DNA of 64,000 bases from UBA4802 sp964509195 (GCA_964509195.1 CAZDWJ010000015.1:17491-81490); one strand, 5' to 3'. Shown: positions 1-8,991, counted from the stretch's first letter. Notes: generated by a model from the sequence alone, not told the origin. Program-made: numbers and translations.

Positions 1-182
1 ATTGTGGGCAGTATTGGTGCAACTCCACCAGCCTCAAACATAATACACAAATTTGGTGAATACAGCTTTTGTGCAAGCATTGCTGCAGCACACGGAGCTC
101 CCGTTCCCACAACAACTGTCGCACCATCCTCTAAATTACGTGCTGCTACACATATCATAAGTTCCATTGCATTGTATTCCAT
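1..182 (-). CDS. CoA-transferase-like beta subunit (IpdB/GctB-like), partial
   Basis: N-terminal 60 residues of a gene running off the left edge. The start is the second of two close ATGs (182), because GGGAGG lies at the right spacing for it and too close to the first (188). The segment has the beta-subunit pattern: a VVVGTG loop, then a FEAGG motif with Glu near residue 50. In glutaconate CoA-transferase beta subunits that position holds the catalytic Glu. It directly follows the alpha subunit (12 bp gap), so the two form one heteromer. Whether the pair transfers CoA or hydrolyses a ring-diketone CoA ester, as IpdAB does in steroid degradation, cannot be decided from this fragment. Confidence 0.85.
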   Translation of the reverse strand, partial: MEYNAMELMICVAARNLEDGATVVVGTGAPCAAAMLAQKLYSPNLCIMFEAGGVAPILPT

Positions 183-193
183 AGCCATCCTCC

Positions 194-1210
194 CTACTTA
201 TTGTTAATCAGATATTCAATGGCACGTAGCTTCTTCATCTTCTCAATTCCGCCATTTAAGTTGAGATAGTCATAGAAATTATCCACCCCGTAAATCTGCT
301 CCTGTAAAAACTTCTCCAACTCTCTGGGATCTTTTTCCACCTTAAGCCACGTTTTCAAATGCTCTTCATCACTGAAGTATTCATAGGGCATATTGCCAGG
401 GTAACTACCGTATGGCACTTCAATGACCGCATCCACACACCAGTAGGGAATCACTGTCTTTTCCGGCTCACGCCGTATCTCATCGTGCGGAATAATGCGC
501 TCAGCGGTTATCACCACGCGCTTTGAAGCCTTTGCCAGATCAAAGTCTGACACCGATGCACCATACACCCTGCAGTTGCCGTAGATATCTGCCTCATGCA
601 CATGTATGGCCGCAAAGTCTGGAAACAGTGCCGGCATGGCTGCATACTTTTTCCCGGTGAACGGGCAGATTATCACTTTGGCTGCACTCTGGGCAAATGT
701 GTCAGTCCCTAGAATATTTCGTGTAGGCATAAACGATATACCCATGGCTGCAGCTTTCAACCGCCACGAAAGGGATGCATTGGTCCATTCAGTAAGTTTA
801 ATTTTGCCACTTTCAACTGCACGGCGTGCGTTGGGCGATAGGCCTCGCGCTTCCAACCCAATAATGTATGCAACATCGCAGCGTTCAATGCACTCACCAG
901 CCACCAGCACCTGGAAATCGTGCGTCGAGGTATGGCCTGCAAATCCTAAATGTTTTTTTCGCTGACGCACTATCTCATGAATTATTGCAGTGGGAATACG
1001 ATTGGCACCAAATCCACCAATGGCAATATAATCGCCATCTTTGATCATATCCCGCACCACATCTTTGACATTTGCCAACTTTGGCTTCATTGCACGGGAT
1101 TTGTTTCTGAAAAATGCACGTGCATGGTCCGGATCTGGATCAGTAAATAATTCATTTCTTCCGGCTAATAATTCTTCTTTCATATCACTATCATGTACAC
1201 TCATTGCCAT
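194..1210 (-). CDS. CoA-transferase-like alpha subunit (IpdA/GctA-like)
   Basis: 338-residue family I CoA-transferase alpha subunit. GDYIAIGGFG (about 59-68) is the N-terminal nucleotide/CoA-binding glycine loop; IIGLEARGLSP (about 116-126) carries a conserved Glu; HVHEADIYGN follows in the C-terminal half. AGGAGG stands 6-7 bases before the ATG. It precedes the beta subunit and follows the acyl-CoA synthetase in an all-minus operon. Known relatives are glutaconate CoA-transferase and the steroid-ring hydrolase IpdAB. Context with an acyl-CoA ligase, hydratase and thiolase-like proteins favours a catabolic CoA-ester step, but the substrate is not known. A second alpha/beta pair lies at 58.9-60.9 kb. 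Confidence 0.85.
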   Translation of the reverse strand: MAMSVHDSDMKEELLAGRNELFTDPDPDHARAFFRNKSRAMKPKLANVKDVVRDMIKDGDYIAIGGFGANRIPTAIIHEIVRQRKKHLGFAGHTSTHDFQVLVAGECIERCDVAYIIGLEARGLSPNARRAVESGKIKLTEWTNASLSWRLKAAAMGISFMPTRNILGTDTFAQSAAKVIICPFTGKKYAAMPALFPDFAAIHVHEADIYGNCRVYGASVSDFDLAKASKRVVITAERIIPHDEIRREPEKTVIPYWCVDAVIEVPYGSYPGNMPYEYFSDEEHLKTWLKVEKDPRELEKFLQEQIYGVDNFYDYLNLNGGIEKMKKLRAIEYLINNK

Positions 1211-1259
1211 AGTTTCCTCCTGCTCAGCGTAGTAAAAATCTAATACATATTATTATTGG

Positions 1260-1276
1260 TTGAACATACAATCAAA
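1260..1276 (+). promoter_or_regulatory. Operator-like 17-mer related to the sites at 9.6-9.7 kb
   Basis: TTGAACATACAATCAAA matches TTGGACATCCAATCAAT (9693-9709) at 14 of 17 positions. It lies in the 77 bp gap between the acyl-CoA synthetase and the IpdA-like gene. It may be an internal operator of the operon. This is inference from resemblance only. Confidence 0.3.
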
Positions 1277-1287
1277 TATATTCGTTT

Positions 1288-3114
1288 TTAAGCAACTTGT
1301 ACAGTTTTTGCTTCCTCCTCATACAATGCATCAATAATTGATTTATACTTCTCCTGCACCACTTTACGCTTAACTTTCAACGTTGCGGTCAATTCACCAG
1401 TTTCTTTTGTGAATTCACTCCTTATGATACCCACCTTCTTAACTGTCTCATAACGTGCCAGCTTTTGATTGCATTTCTCAATATGTTCTTCCACAATCTT
1501 CTTGAACTGTTCATTTTCAAGCAAATCATTAAAGTTTGAATACGTTATGCCTTTTTCCTTTGCAACACGTTCTGCCTGCTCCTGGCTAATATTTACCAGC
1601 GCAGTTAAATATTTGCGTTTATCACCAATAACTATCGCCTGTGTGAACAATGGATCTGACTTTATAAGATTTTCAATCTTCTGTGGAGCCACATTTTTAC
1701 CACCCGATGTAATGATCAGATCTTTCTTCCGATCAGTAATCATGAGGAATCCTGCATCATCAAACACACCAATATCACCACTCATCAGATAACCATCAGG
1801 CGTAAATGCTTCTTTTGTTTCTTCAGGCATCTTCCAGTAGCCTTTAAATACGTTATCGCCTTTAATAAGAATTTCGCCATCATCAGCAATTTTAATATCA
1901 ACACCAGGCAAAGGCCTACCCACGGTGCCTATTCGGTAATCAGCAATATTACTCATCGTTGCTGGTGCACAGCATTCTGTCATACCATAACCTTCTATCA
2001 CCATGATTCCTGCAGAATTGAAAAACAGTATTATTTCACGCGCAGTAGGTGCACCTGATGCTGTCATCCAGCGAACTCGGCCACCCAGAGCATTCTGCAA
2101 TTTTTTGAATATAATTGTATACGCAATTTTATACTCTAGCTTTAACAGTAAACCAGGCTTTTTCTTCTGTTCTCGCAATGTACTGATTTTATTACCAACC
2201 TTCTGTCCCCAGTAGAATATTTTTTGCTTAAACGGCGATTGTTGCTGAACCTGCGAAATAATTCGCTGATAAACCTTTTCCAGCACACGTGGTACTGCTA
2301 ACACCACAGTGGGTCTTTTTTCCTGAATATCCTGCAATATTGTATCAAGACTTTCTGCATATGAAGAAGTTATGCCAACATACATGCCATAAAAATGCCC
2401 GGCAACTCTTTCAAACACATGACTGAGTGGTAGGAAAGGAACAGTTTGATCGGTATCGTATGCATAATGTGGTTCAATCTTATGCAACGCCATGACCACA
2501 GCCATAATATTCTTGTGAGTAATCATAGCACCCTTTGGCACACCGGTGGTGCCTGATGTGTATACAATTGTTGCCAGATCATCCTGCGTTACTGAATTAG
2601 CTAATTCTTTGAATTTGCCTGGATTGGCATCATATAATTTTTTGCCTTTTTCAAGCAACTCATTAAAACTCATTACCAGTGGATTAGCGCCAACGCCTTC
2701 CATATCTATCACTATAATCTTTTGCAACCCAGGATAACGTTTTGCCGTATACAATCCCTTTTGTAATTGAAGATTGTTTTCCACAACAAGAAACTTTGAT
2801 TCTGAGTGGGACACGATATACTCAACTTCTTCATCAATCAATGTGGGATAAATAGGCACTATACATCCTCCTGCTCCCAGAACACCCATATCAGTATAAA
2901 GCCACTCTAATCTGTTTTCTGAAAGCAATGAAACTTTATCACCTTTTTTTAGCCCCATATCATTAAACGCTAAACCAACATACGCCGCACGTTTATAGTA
3001 ATCTTCCCATGAGGCGCTTTGCCACTTACCTTTTAATTTTTTCTCAATAGCTATACGTGGCCCATACTTTTTAGCCCTATTTTCAAACACTTGATTTATA
3101 GTCTTTTCTTCCAT
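1288..3114 (-). CDS. Long-chain acyl-CoA synthetase (FadD15-like)
   Basis: 608-residue AMP-forming ligase that activates a carboxylic acid to its CoA thioester with ATP. The P-loop-like motif YTSGTTGVPKG is at 185-195, EGYGMTE at 374-380, TDRKKD at 460-465, and GGKNVAP follows at 471-477. These are the adenylation and hinge motifs of long-chain acyl-CoA synthetases; the overall length and a C-terminus without the catalytic Lys region of short-chain types fit the FadD15/FAA group. GGAGG lies 6 bases before the ATG. It sits 18 bp after the enoyl-CoA hydratase gene, so it probably makes the entry CoA ester for this operon. Confidence 0.9.
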   Translation of the reverse strand: MEEKTINQVFENRAKKYGPRIAIEKKLKGKWQSASWEDYYKRAAYVGLAFNDMGLKKGDKVSLLSENRLEWLYTDMGVLGAGGCIVPIYPTLIDEEVEYIVSHSESKFLVVENNLQLQKGLYTAKRYPGLQKIIVIDMEGVGANPLVMSFNELLEKGKKLYDANPGKFKELANSVTQDDLATIVYTSGTTGVPKGAMITHKNIMAVVMALHKIEPHYAYDTDQTVPFLPLSHVFERVAGHFYGMYVGITSSYAESLDTILQDIQEKRPTVVLAVPRVLEKVYQRIISQVQQQSPFKQKIFYWGQKVGNKISTLREQKKKPGLLLKLEYKIAYTIIFKKLQNALGGRVRWMTASGAPTAREIILFFNSAGIMVIEGYGMTECCAPATMSNIADYRIGTVGRPLPGVDIKIADDGEILIKGDNVFKGYWKMPEETKEAFTPDGYLMSGDIGVFDDAGFLMITDRKKDLIITSGGKNVAPQKIENLIKSDPLFTQAIVIGDKRKYLTALVNISQEQAERVAKEKGITYSNFNDLLENEQFKKIVEEHIEKCNQKLARYETVKKVGIIRSEFTKETGELTATLKVKRKVVQEKYKSIIDALYEEEAKTVQVA

Positions 3115-3132
3115 TGGATACCTCCAATTAAA

Positions 3133-3912
3133 TTAACAATGCTTAAACTGAGGCTTGCGTTTTTGTAAAAACGCCTCTATTCCTTCTTTTTTATCATGTG
3201 TTTCTGCTATCTTTCCAAACAATGTGCTTTCCAACTTCAAGCCCTCTTCAAGGCTCAACTTGCTTCCGTGCATTACTGCTTCAACAATAGCACGCACTGC
3301 AACCTGCCCCTTCTTTGCAATAGATGAGGCAAATTTCAAACTCTCATCCATGAGCACTTCTGGCAAATACACTCTATTCACAAGTCCAATTCGCAATGCT
3401 TCATCCATGTTTATAAACATGCCTGTGAGCATAATCTCTATTGCTTTTGCATTTCCCAGTAAGCGCGCACTTCGCTGAGTACCTCCAAATGCAGGTATTA
3501 TTCCAAGCATTATCTCGGGTAATCCCATTTGTGCATTTGCGGCTGCTATACGCATGTGGCATGCTAACGCTATCTCCATACCGCCACCTAAACATAATCC
3601 ATTTATAATTGCTATAACAGGTTTTGGCGATAGCTCACATAAAGAAACTATTGCCTGTGCTCTACTGGTGACCTCTACGCCTTTTTGATACGTATCTACC
3701 TGTTGGACCGCATTGACATCTGCACCAACAACAAAGGTGGAACCTTTTCCTGTTAACATAATGACATGAACAGTACTGTCCTGGGTGAGCTTATTCATTA
3801 CATCCTCAAAGGCTTCCATCACCTCTTCATCAAGCGCATTTAATGGAGGATTGTCAAAGTACACAACTGCAACATTATCTTTTTCTATCTGATAGTAACA
3901 TTTATTACTCAT
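3133..3912 (-). CDS. Enoyl-CoA hydratase/isomerase family protein
   Basis: 259-residue crotonase-fold enzyme. The oxyanion-hole residues are in VVGADV (61-66) and GLCLGGGMEIA (105-115). Both catalytic glutamates of true hydratases appear present: Glu113 in GGGME and Glu133 in GLPE (equivalent to Glu144 and Glu164 of the mitochondrial enzyme by hand alignment). It therefore probably hydrates a 2-enoyl-CoA, although ring-opening crotonases share the fold. GAGGT precedes the ATG. Upstream, a 95 bp gap holds a strong hairpin, so its expression may differ from that of the BKACE gene. Confidence 0.85.
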   Translation of the reverse strand: MSNKCYYQIEKDNVAVVYFDNPPLNALDEEVMEAFEDVMNKLTQDSTVHVIMLTGKGSTFVVGADVNAVQQVDTYQKGVEVTSRAQAIVSLCELSPKPVIAIINGLCLGGGMEIALACHMRIAAANAQMGLPEIMLGIIPAFGGTQRSARLLGNAKAIEIMLTGMFINMDEALRIGLVNRVYLPEVLMDESLKFASSIAKKGQVAVRAIVEAVMHGSKLSLEEGLKLESTLFGKIAETHDKKEGIEAFLQKRKPQFKHC

Positions 3913-3954
3913 AGAAATAACCTCAAACGGTATATAAACATAAAACCGATTTTT

Positions 3955-3997
3955 ACTGCATTCCTGCCAAAAAAAACTTTTCTGGCAGGAATACAGT
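3955..3997 (-). other. Intercistronic hairpin between BKACE and hydratase genes
   Basis: Two 15-base arms (3955-3969 and 3983-3997) pair with one G-U/mismatch around a 13-base loop; the arm core is ATTCCTGCCA. On the transcribed minus strand no U tract follows, so it is more likely an mRNA-stabilising or processing hairpin than a terminator. The core repeat motif CTATCGC follows at about 4008, over the BKACE stop codon. Confidence 0.6.
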
Positions 3998-4007
3998 ATT
4001 TCAGTGA

Positions 4008-5432
4008 CTATCGCTTCTTTAATCCCATAATCTCACGTGCTTCATCAGGTGTGGCAGGTTCTCTACCTAACGATTCTGCAATACGAACTGCCCACTCAAC
4101 CTGCTCATAGCTTCCCTTAGCCAATTCACCATTAGGCACTCTTATATTATCTTCAAGACCAACACGCATATGGCCACCAACAAGGCATGACATGGTAATA
4201 GCAGGGAACTGTTCAACACCAACACCACAGGTTGTAAAGTTAGAATCCTCAGGCAGTGCATTTTTCAAAACCATGAACATATCAGGCCTAAATCCCATAC
4301 CACCAGCAACACCCCATACAAAGTTGAAGTTGTACGGCTTTGTAAAGAATCCCTGTTTTGAAATCAAAAACCAGTTATCAAGGCCACCAAGGTCGTATAC
4401 TTCAACTTCAGGTTTTACCCCATTTTCTTCCATTGCTTTGCCAAAATCCTGAAGCATGGTAAACGTATTCTCAAATACAAAGTCTATAAATATCTTCCCG
4501 GTCTTGCGGTCAATAATACTGAAGTTCATAGTATTAGTATTGAGTGAAGCCATCTCCGGTTTTACATATATTATCTGGCTAATACGCTGTTCTGGTGTTT
4601 TTCCCATTCCTACAGCAGAACTAAGGTTGACGATAATATCTGGACATTTTTCTTTAATCGCATCATGTGTATCTTTGATGCGTTTATGGTCATGAGTTGG
4701 GAAACCATTATCTTCACGGGCGTGCACATGTACCATTGCTGCACCAGCTTTATAGCACTTGTATGCTTCTTCTGCAAATTCCTGAGGTGTGTAAGGAACT
4801 GATGGCGTCTGATTCTTCATTGTCGCAGCCCCGGCTAATGCAGCAGTAATAATAACTTTCTTAGACATAGCTTTCCTCCTTTCTCGTAATAACTTTTCTT
4901 CTTCAGAAATGACGGGCTCTTCTCCTTTTGCTCCTTCAGGCTTACGTTCTGAAACAAAGGCTTTTTCAGGTTTCTTAGGTGCAAAATGAGAAATATCCAG
5001 AATTGTATTCGTAGGCGAAGATGAAAACACTGCTTCAACTTTCATCCCAATTTTCACCTCTTCTGGTACAATGCCATCTAAAATATGAACTATGGGAGTA
5101 TCTGCTCCATCTAATTTAATGAGTGCCATAACATACGGAGCCTTTTTTGGCAGGTGTTTGTCGTCATAGCGGACTACTGTAAAATTCACCACCTGCCCTG
5201 TTGGTTGAACTTCTACCCAATTATCACGTATATCTGTTAAATCGCGCTCACACGTTTGCCTGGGTGGCAGATATACCTTATTGCATAGAGGGCATTTTAC
5301 ACCCATAATCTTTTTCTTGTCACGGAGTGTGGTAATAAACGTACTTCCCACTCTCCCAGCAAAATAACTATATGGCAATGCTAATTTTCCTTCAACAATA
5401 AAACAATCTTTCCTATCATAATCTAGTGCCAT
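4008..5432 (-). CDS. DUF35 (Zn-ribbon/OB) fused to beta-keto acid cleavage enzyme (BKACE, DUF849)
   Basis: 474 residues in two parts. Residues about 1-160 are a DUF35 module: a rubredoxin-like ribbon with Cys47, Cys50 and Cys61, but Asp64 where the fourth Cys is expected, then an OB fold (WVEVQPTGQVVNF). Residues 189-474 are a complete BKACE: Zn ligands His235 and His237 in VHVHARE, Glu427 and Asp428 with Arg423 in RVGLED, and substrate-pocket NLSSAVG and LNTNT segments. BKACE enzymes condense a beta-keto acid with acetyl-CoA, giving acetoacetate and a new acyl-CoA. DUF35 proteins usually partner thiolase-superfamily enzymes, two of which lie upstream. A consensus Shine-Dalgarno and ATG at codon 189 could also yield a free BKACE. 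Confidence 0.88.
   Translation of the reverse strand: MALDYDRKDCFIVEGKLALPYSYFAGRVGSTFITTLRDKKKIMGVKCPLCNKVYLPPRQTCERDLTDIRDNWVEVQPTGQVVNFTVVRYDDKHLPKKAPYVMALIKLDGADTPIVHILDGIVPEEVKIGMKVEAVFSSSPTNTILDISHFAPKKPEKAFVSERKPEGAKGEEPVISEEEKLLRERRKAMSKKVIITAALAGAATMKNQTPSVPYTPQEFAEEAYKCYKAGAAMVHVHAREDNGFPTHDHKRIKDTHDAIKEKCPDIIVNLSSAVGMGKTPEQRISQIIYVKPEMASLNTNTMNFSIIDRKTGKIFIDFVFENTFTMLQDFGKAMEENGVKPEVEVYDLGGLDNWFLISKQGFFTKPYNFNFVWGVAGGMGFRPDMFMVLKNALPEDSNFTTCGVGVEQFPAITMSCLVGGHMRVGLEDNIRVPNGELAKGSYEQVEWAVRIAESLGREPATPDEAREIMGLKKR
4866..4882 (-). promoter_or_regulatory. Internal ribosome binding site and start at the BKACE domain boundary
   Basis: Reading minus, AAAGGAGGAAAGCT stands directly before an in-frame ATG at 4868. 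It falls exactly where the BKACE domain begins (MSKKVIITAALAG). The ribosome site is itself translated as RERRKA in the fusion. Internal initiation would give a 286-residue BKACE, the usual family length. Confidence 0.6.
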
Positions 5433-5444
5433 AGCATCCCTCCA

Positions 5445-6626
5445 TTACTCATCAATCTCAAAGTATTTAATATCAAAGATGCTTCCTACCCTATGTTCAT
5501 TCCATACGGGACGAACACGTGTTCCAGAAACATCATCCTTCCCACCCTTGATTCTATCAATCTGATCACGCCTGATAAGATGTGCAAATGTGTCATTACC
5601 TTTACATCCATCCAGAAGTATATTCGCCATTCCATATGGCGTCTCGCGTGTTTCACCTGTTAATGGGTCAGGACTGGCATAATAGACATACTCCATGTAC
5701 CGTACCTGACCCTTTGGCCCAACTTCCACCCATTCATCAACACGAACACGACATGCTGCACATACCTCTCTAGCTGGCAGTTGAATTCGTCCACATTTTG
5801 GACATTTGTTACCTAAAATCTTTTTTTCTTTAAGTGCATTTAAGAATTTCCCCATTACAGGGCCAGTTGAAAATTTTTGGCCTACCGAAATAATTTTCTT
5901 TAATACAATAAGCTCCTGCTCTGGCGTGCCACTTGCCATTGGATCTTTATATTTTGCAAATATTTCACCCAATTTTAATGCTAATTGAGTCTCGCCAACT
6001 ATAGCTGCTTTGCCCGCTGATAAAAGCGAAAATGCATCGACTTTACCTAACATAACATCAACCCAGTCCTTTGCTTCCTGCACTTCTAGTTTTACAGTAA
6101 ACTTTTCAGCTCTTTCTTCTTTAAGTTCGCACTGGCCATCCTTGATATACGCAGTCCACACACCGCCATCAGCTCCACCAATATCATACACAATTACAGC
6201 CTCCTGTGGCGCATTCTGTGGCTGAAAACGAGACACAAGGGTACCAAACATATCCAGTATATAATCTCTTGTTGACATTGCAGCTTTTTTGGGGACATAC
6301 TTTTTAAACATTTTTGCCGTTTTGCCAAACTGCCCAAAATCACCTTCGATTTTAACTTTACCAGAAGTAAACGCATTAGCAGCATCAACTTTGCCAATAT
6401 TGATGCCGACAAATGTCTCACCATCACATACCATTACAGCATCGCAATCACTGATATCATCTGTTTTGATGACTTCAAGCAAGCCTTCAGTAACTATAAT
6501 TTTCCATTTCCCCTCTCCAGTAATATCATATCCAAATTTTGCTGTGACACCCTTTGCACCTTCAGGCCTGAATCGGTCATTCATTGAATCAAATATATCT
6601 TCTACTTTAACACCCCAGTATTCCAT
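5445..6626 (-). CDS. SCP2-SCP2-DUF35 three-domain protein
   Basis: 393 residues. Residues 1-110 and about 125-226 look like two SCP2 sterol/lipid-carrier domains: each has an aromatic-rich beta sheet ending in a GKVDAxxAFxSGKxxIxGD-type turn (79-96 and 194-211). Residues about 255-393 are a DUF35 module with an intact Zn ribbon, Cys275, Cys278, Cys289 and Cys292, then the OB fold (WVEVGPKGQVRYME). SCP2 domains hold acyl-CoA or sterol lipids; DUF35 carries or positions CoA substrates for thiolase-like partners. GGAGG precedes the ATG, and 9 bp separate it from the upstream thiolase-like gene. Probably the substrate-handling partner of those proteins. Confidence 0.8.
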   Translation of the reverse strand: MEYWGVKVEDIFDSMNDRFRPEGAKGVTAKFGYDITGEGKWKIIVTEGLLEVIKTDDISDCDAVMVCDGETFVGINIGKVDAANAFTSGKVKIEGDFGQFGKTAKMFKKYVPKKAAMSTRDYILDMFGTLVSRFQPQNAPQEAVIVYDIGGADGGVWTAYIKDGQCELKEERAEKFTVKLEVQEAKDWVDVMLGKVDAFSLLSAGKAAIVGETQLALKLGEIFAKYKDPMASGTPEQELIVLKKIISVGQKFSTGPVMGKFLNALKEKKILGNKCPKCGRIQLPAREVCAACRVRVDEWVEVGPKGQVRYMEYVYYASPDPLTGETRETPYGMANILLDGCKGNDTFAHLIRRDQIDRIKGGKDDVSGTRVRPVWNEHRVGSIFDIKYFEIDE

Positions 6627-6635
6627 AGTGACCTC

Positions 6636-7832
6636 CTACCAGTTTAATTCTTTTTCTAACATCATTAGAACTGTCCACATGGTTCCACCAAATCCTGATG
6701 CCAATGCATGCTTCACCTCGTTTGGAATCTGATGAGCACCAGCATCTCCTCGTACCTGTAATGCTGCTTCGGCTACTCTGAGTAATGCAGTTGCACCAAT
6801 AGGATTGGTAGCAATTACACCACCAGATGGATTTATTGGCATAGAACCACCGATCATGATTTCCTTATTCTCCACTAATCTTAGATGTTCGTCTCCCTTA
6901 AGGAAGAAGAAATCACGTAACCAATCAAGCCCCCACCATGCAGCAGGATCATACATCTCAAAGACATCAAAGTATTCTAATGGATTTTTAATATCATTAC
7001 GTTTAAATAACTGCTCTGCTGCAAACTTATGGGTTTTATTTACAGGGTAATCTTTATGGTAACCAAAAATGTTAAATGTTTCCTCACGATGAACAGTGAT
7101 ATGATCACGTACCCAGACTGGTTTTTTTGATAGCTCTTTTGCCTTTTTCTCGCAGGCAAAAATCACTGCACAGGCACCATCAGACTGTGAACACATATGT
7201 ATAAGTCGCAGTTCGCCAACAAGCTTTGGCGATGTATTCATTAATGTCTCTATCTGATCAAAATCAAGGCCAAATGCACGGTGTGCATTAGGATTTAAAC
7301 ACGCATGCTTATCCATTATGATACGATACATCATTGCAGCGCGTTTTGCCCTTTCTTCGCCAAATTCCTGTATGACATCATACGCCGTTGACCCCGTAAG
7401 TGCACCTGTCTGCAGATTTCTAAACCACAGTGGATCTGCCATATTGGTGATACCACCTGTAGTATGACCTTCCTGAAGCTTTTCAAAACCAATTGCCATA
7501 ACGATATCATACATACCTGAGGCCACAAGATTATCGCTTGCACACGCAATGGTAGTGCCAACAGTACCACCAGTAGTAATTCGGATACTATCTTTTCCAT
7601 ACGCTCCTGTTCCCAGCACATGCCACAAATCTGGCTGGTGAATCATCTCAAAAAGCTCCATATTGCCATGAACAATGCAATCAATATCATTGATACTTAT
7701 ATTTGCATCTTTGAGCGCAGCAGACACTGCTTCATGAAGCATCTCGGGCTGATTTACATCTTCTCTATGGCTTGAGTGCTTGGTTTGCCCAACTCCAATA
7801 ATTGCCACATTTCTATTCTTTTTATGTGCCAT
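6636..7832 (-). CDS. Thiolase-superfamily protein lacking the catalytic Cys (Ltp2/SCPx-like), copy B
   Basis: 398 residues from the ATG preceded by GGAGGGGTGACC; an upstream ATG would overlap the previous gene. Thiolase fold landmarks are clear: an N-terminal VAIIGVGQT strand, ASGMYDIVMAIGFEK (104-118), and a C-terminal PSGGVIATNPIGATA. By hand alignment, Gly89 (GTVG) occupies the nucleophilic Cys position and Asn replaces the His of the GHPxGATG motif. Classical thiolysis is therefore unlikely. Cys-less relatives such as Ltp2 are retro-aldolases that work with DUF35 proteins. With the SCP2-DUF35 neighbour, an aldolase-like or C-C bond cleaving role is inferred. Confidence 0.8.
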   Translation of the reverse strand: MAHKKNRNVAIIGVGQTKHSSHREDVNQPEMLHEAVSAALKDANISINDIDCIVHGNMELFEMIHQPDLWHVLGTGAYGKDSIRITTGGTVGTTIACASDNLVASGMYDIVMAIGFEKLQEGHTTGGITNMADPLWFRNLQTGALTGSTAYDVIQEFGEERAKRAAMMYRIIMDKHACLNPNAHRAFGLDFDQIETLMNTSPKLVGELRLIHMCSQSDGACAVIFACEKKAKELSKKPVWVRDHITVHREETFNIFGYHKDYPVNKTHKFAAEQLFKRNDIKNPLEYFDVFEMYDPAAWWGLDWLRDFFFLKGDEHLRLVENKEIMIGGSMPINPSGGVIATNPIGATALLRVAEAALQVRGDAGAHQIPNEVKHALASGFGGTMWTVLMMLEKELNW

Positions 7833-7845
7833 GGTCACCCCTCCT

Positions 7846-8991
7846 TTACACCTCAAAAATTACAACAGCCTGATGTTGGCCAGCCGCACCATACGTGCTT
7901 TGAGCTAGGGCACGTTTCACACCTTTAACTTGACGTTCCCCCGCTTCACCTCTTAGCTGATAAAAGCATTCGATAGCTCTGGCAGCTCCACCTAAAAGTA
8001 GTGGATTACCATTTAACATTCCACCAGACATGTTCACGTTATATTCATCCATACCACCATCATCTATCCATTTACCACCGGAACCTTCCTTTGCAAGGCC
8101 AATTCCTTCAGCCCACATTGGCAATTGATATGCAACATGATCACACAATTCAAAAAGCTGAATATTCTTTTTAATATCTTTTACTCCTGCCTTTTTCAAT
8201 GCCCTTTCAGTTGCATTTTTTAATGAGAAATTTGATGTGAGATCTTTATCACCCAAAAAATAGCTATCCATACAGCTTGCATATCCTGTAATCCAAACCG
8301 GTTTGTCAGTGAATTCTTTTACCCTTTTTTCACTGCAAAGCAACATACCAAATGCCCAATCAGTTACTGGATAATAATGAAGCTGTCGTAATGGATCTGC
8401 CATTAGTGGTGATTTTATTACATCTTCTTCCTCAAGCAGTTCATTTTCCCGCGCAAATGGATTTTTCTTTGCGTTCTTTCGTGCACGAACCACCACTTTA
8501 GCTAAATGTTTTTCATTTACTCCTGATTTTTCCATATAAGCTCTTGCCTGCATTGCATTTACATTGGCAAAATCCATTCCAAGCGGCCTGCAATAAAATG
8601 GATCAAATGCCAGGTTTGTGCACATGTTACGGCTTTCAGTTTGAGATTCTTTCATATGACCCATAAAAAGAATCACATCATCATGCCCCGAAAGTATGCT
8701 TGCCATAGCATACCCCAAACCATTAAGGCTTTCCTGCGCCATTTTCTCTTCACCCCTGAAATGCGCTCCAACAACGTCAGTCATACCATTGTTTGAAATT
8801 GTACGTGCATCCCACACATCATCCGAACAGGTAATGACTGTTCGTATCCCCTTTTCCATATCAAAGCTAACATTGGTTTGCTGCATAACACCCTCAAAAC
8901 ATTCCAATAACATATTCTGGAAACGCGCATACCATAGATTGGGGTCATTTTTAATCTGAGCAACAGCACAGATAGCAACTCGATTAGACAT
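7846..8991 (-). CDS. Thiolase-superfamily protein lacking the catalytic Cys, copy A
   Basis: 381 residues, first gene of the acyl-CoA operon. Start chosen at the ATG (8991) behind AAAGGAGG. It has the thiolase-like N-terminus VAICAVAQIK, the ILSGHDDVILFMG helix-strand (99-111) and the C-terminal SGGMLNGNPLLLGG loop. Ala85 (AQESLN) occupies the nucleophilic Cys position and Asn the usual His position, so like its neighbour it should not act as a thiolase. It is clearly diverged from copy B; the pair may form a heteromer with one or both DUF35 proteins. The gap to copy B is only 13 bp. Confidence 0.75.
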   Translation of the reverse strand: MSNRVAICAVAQIKNDPNLWYARFQNMLLECFEGVMQQTNVSFDMEKGIRTVITCSDDVWDARTISNNGMTDVVGAHFRGEEKMAQESLNGLGYAMASILSGHDDVILFMGHMKESQTESRNMCTNLAFDPFYCRPLGMDFANVNAMQARAYMEKSGVNEKHLAKVVVRARKNAKKNPFARENELLEEEDVIKSPLMADPLRQLHYYPVTDWAFGMLLCSEKRVKEFTDKPVWITGYASCMDSYFLGDKDLTSNFSLKNATERALKKAGVKDIKKNIQLFELCDHVAYQLPMWAEGIGLAKEGSGGKWIDDGGMDEYNVNMSGGMLNGNPLLLGGAARAIECFYQLRGEAGERQVKGVKRALAQSTYGAAGQHQAVVIFEV

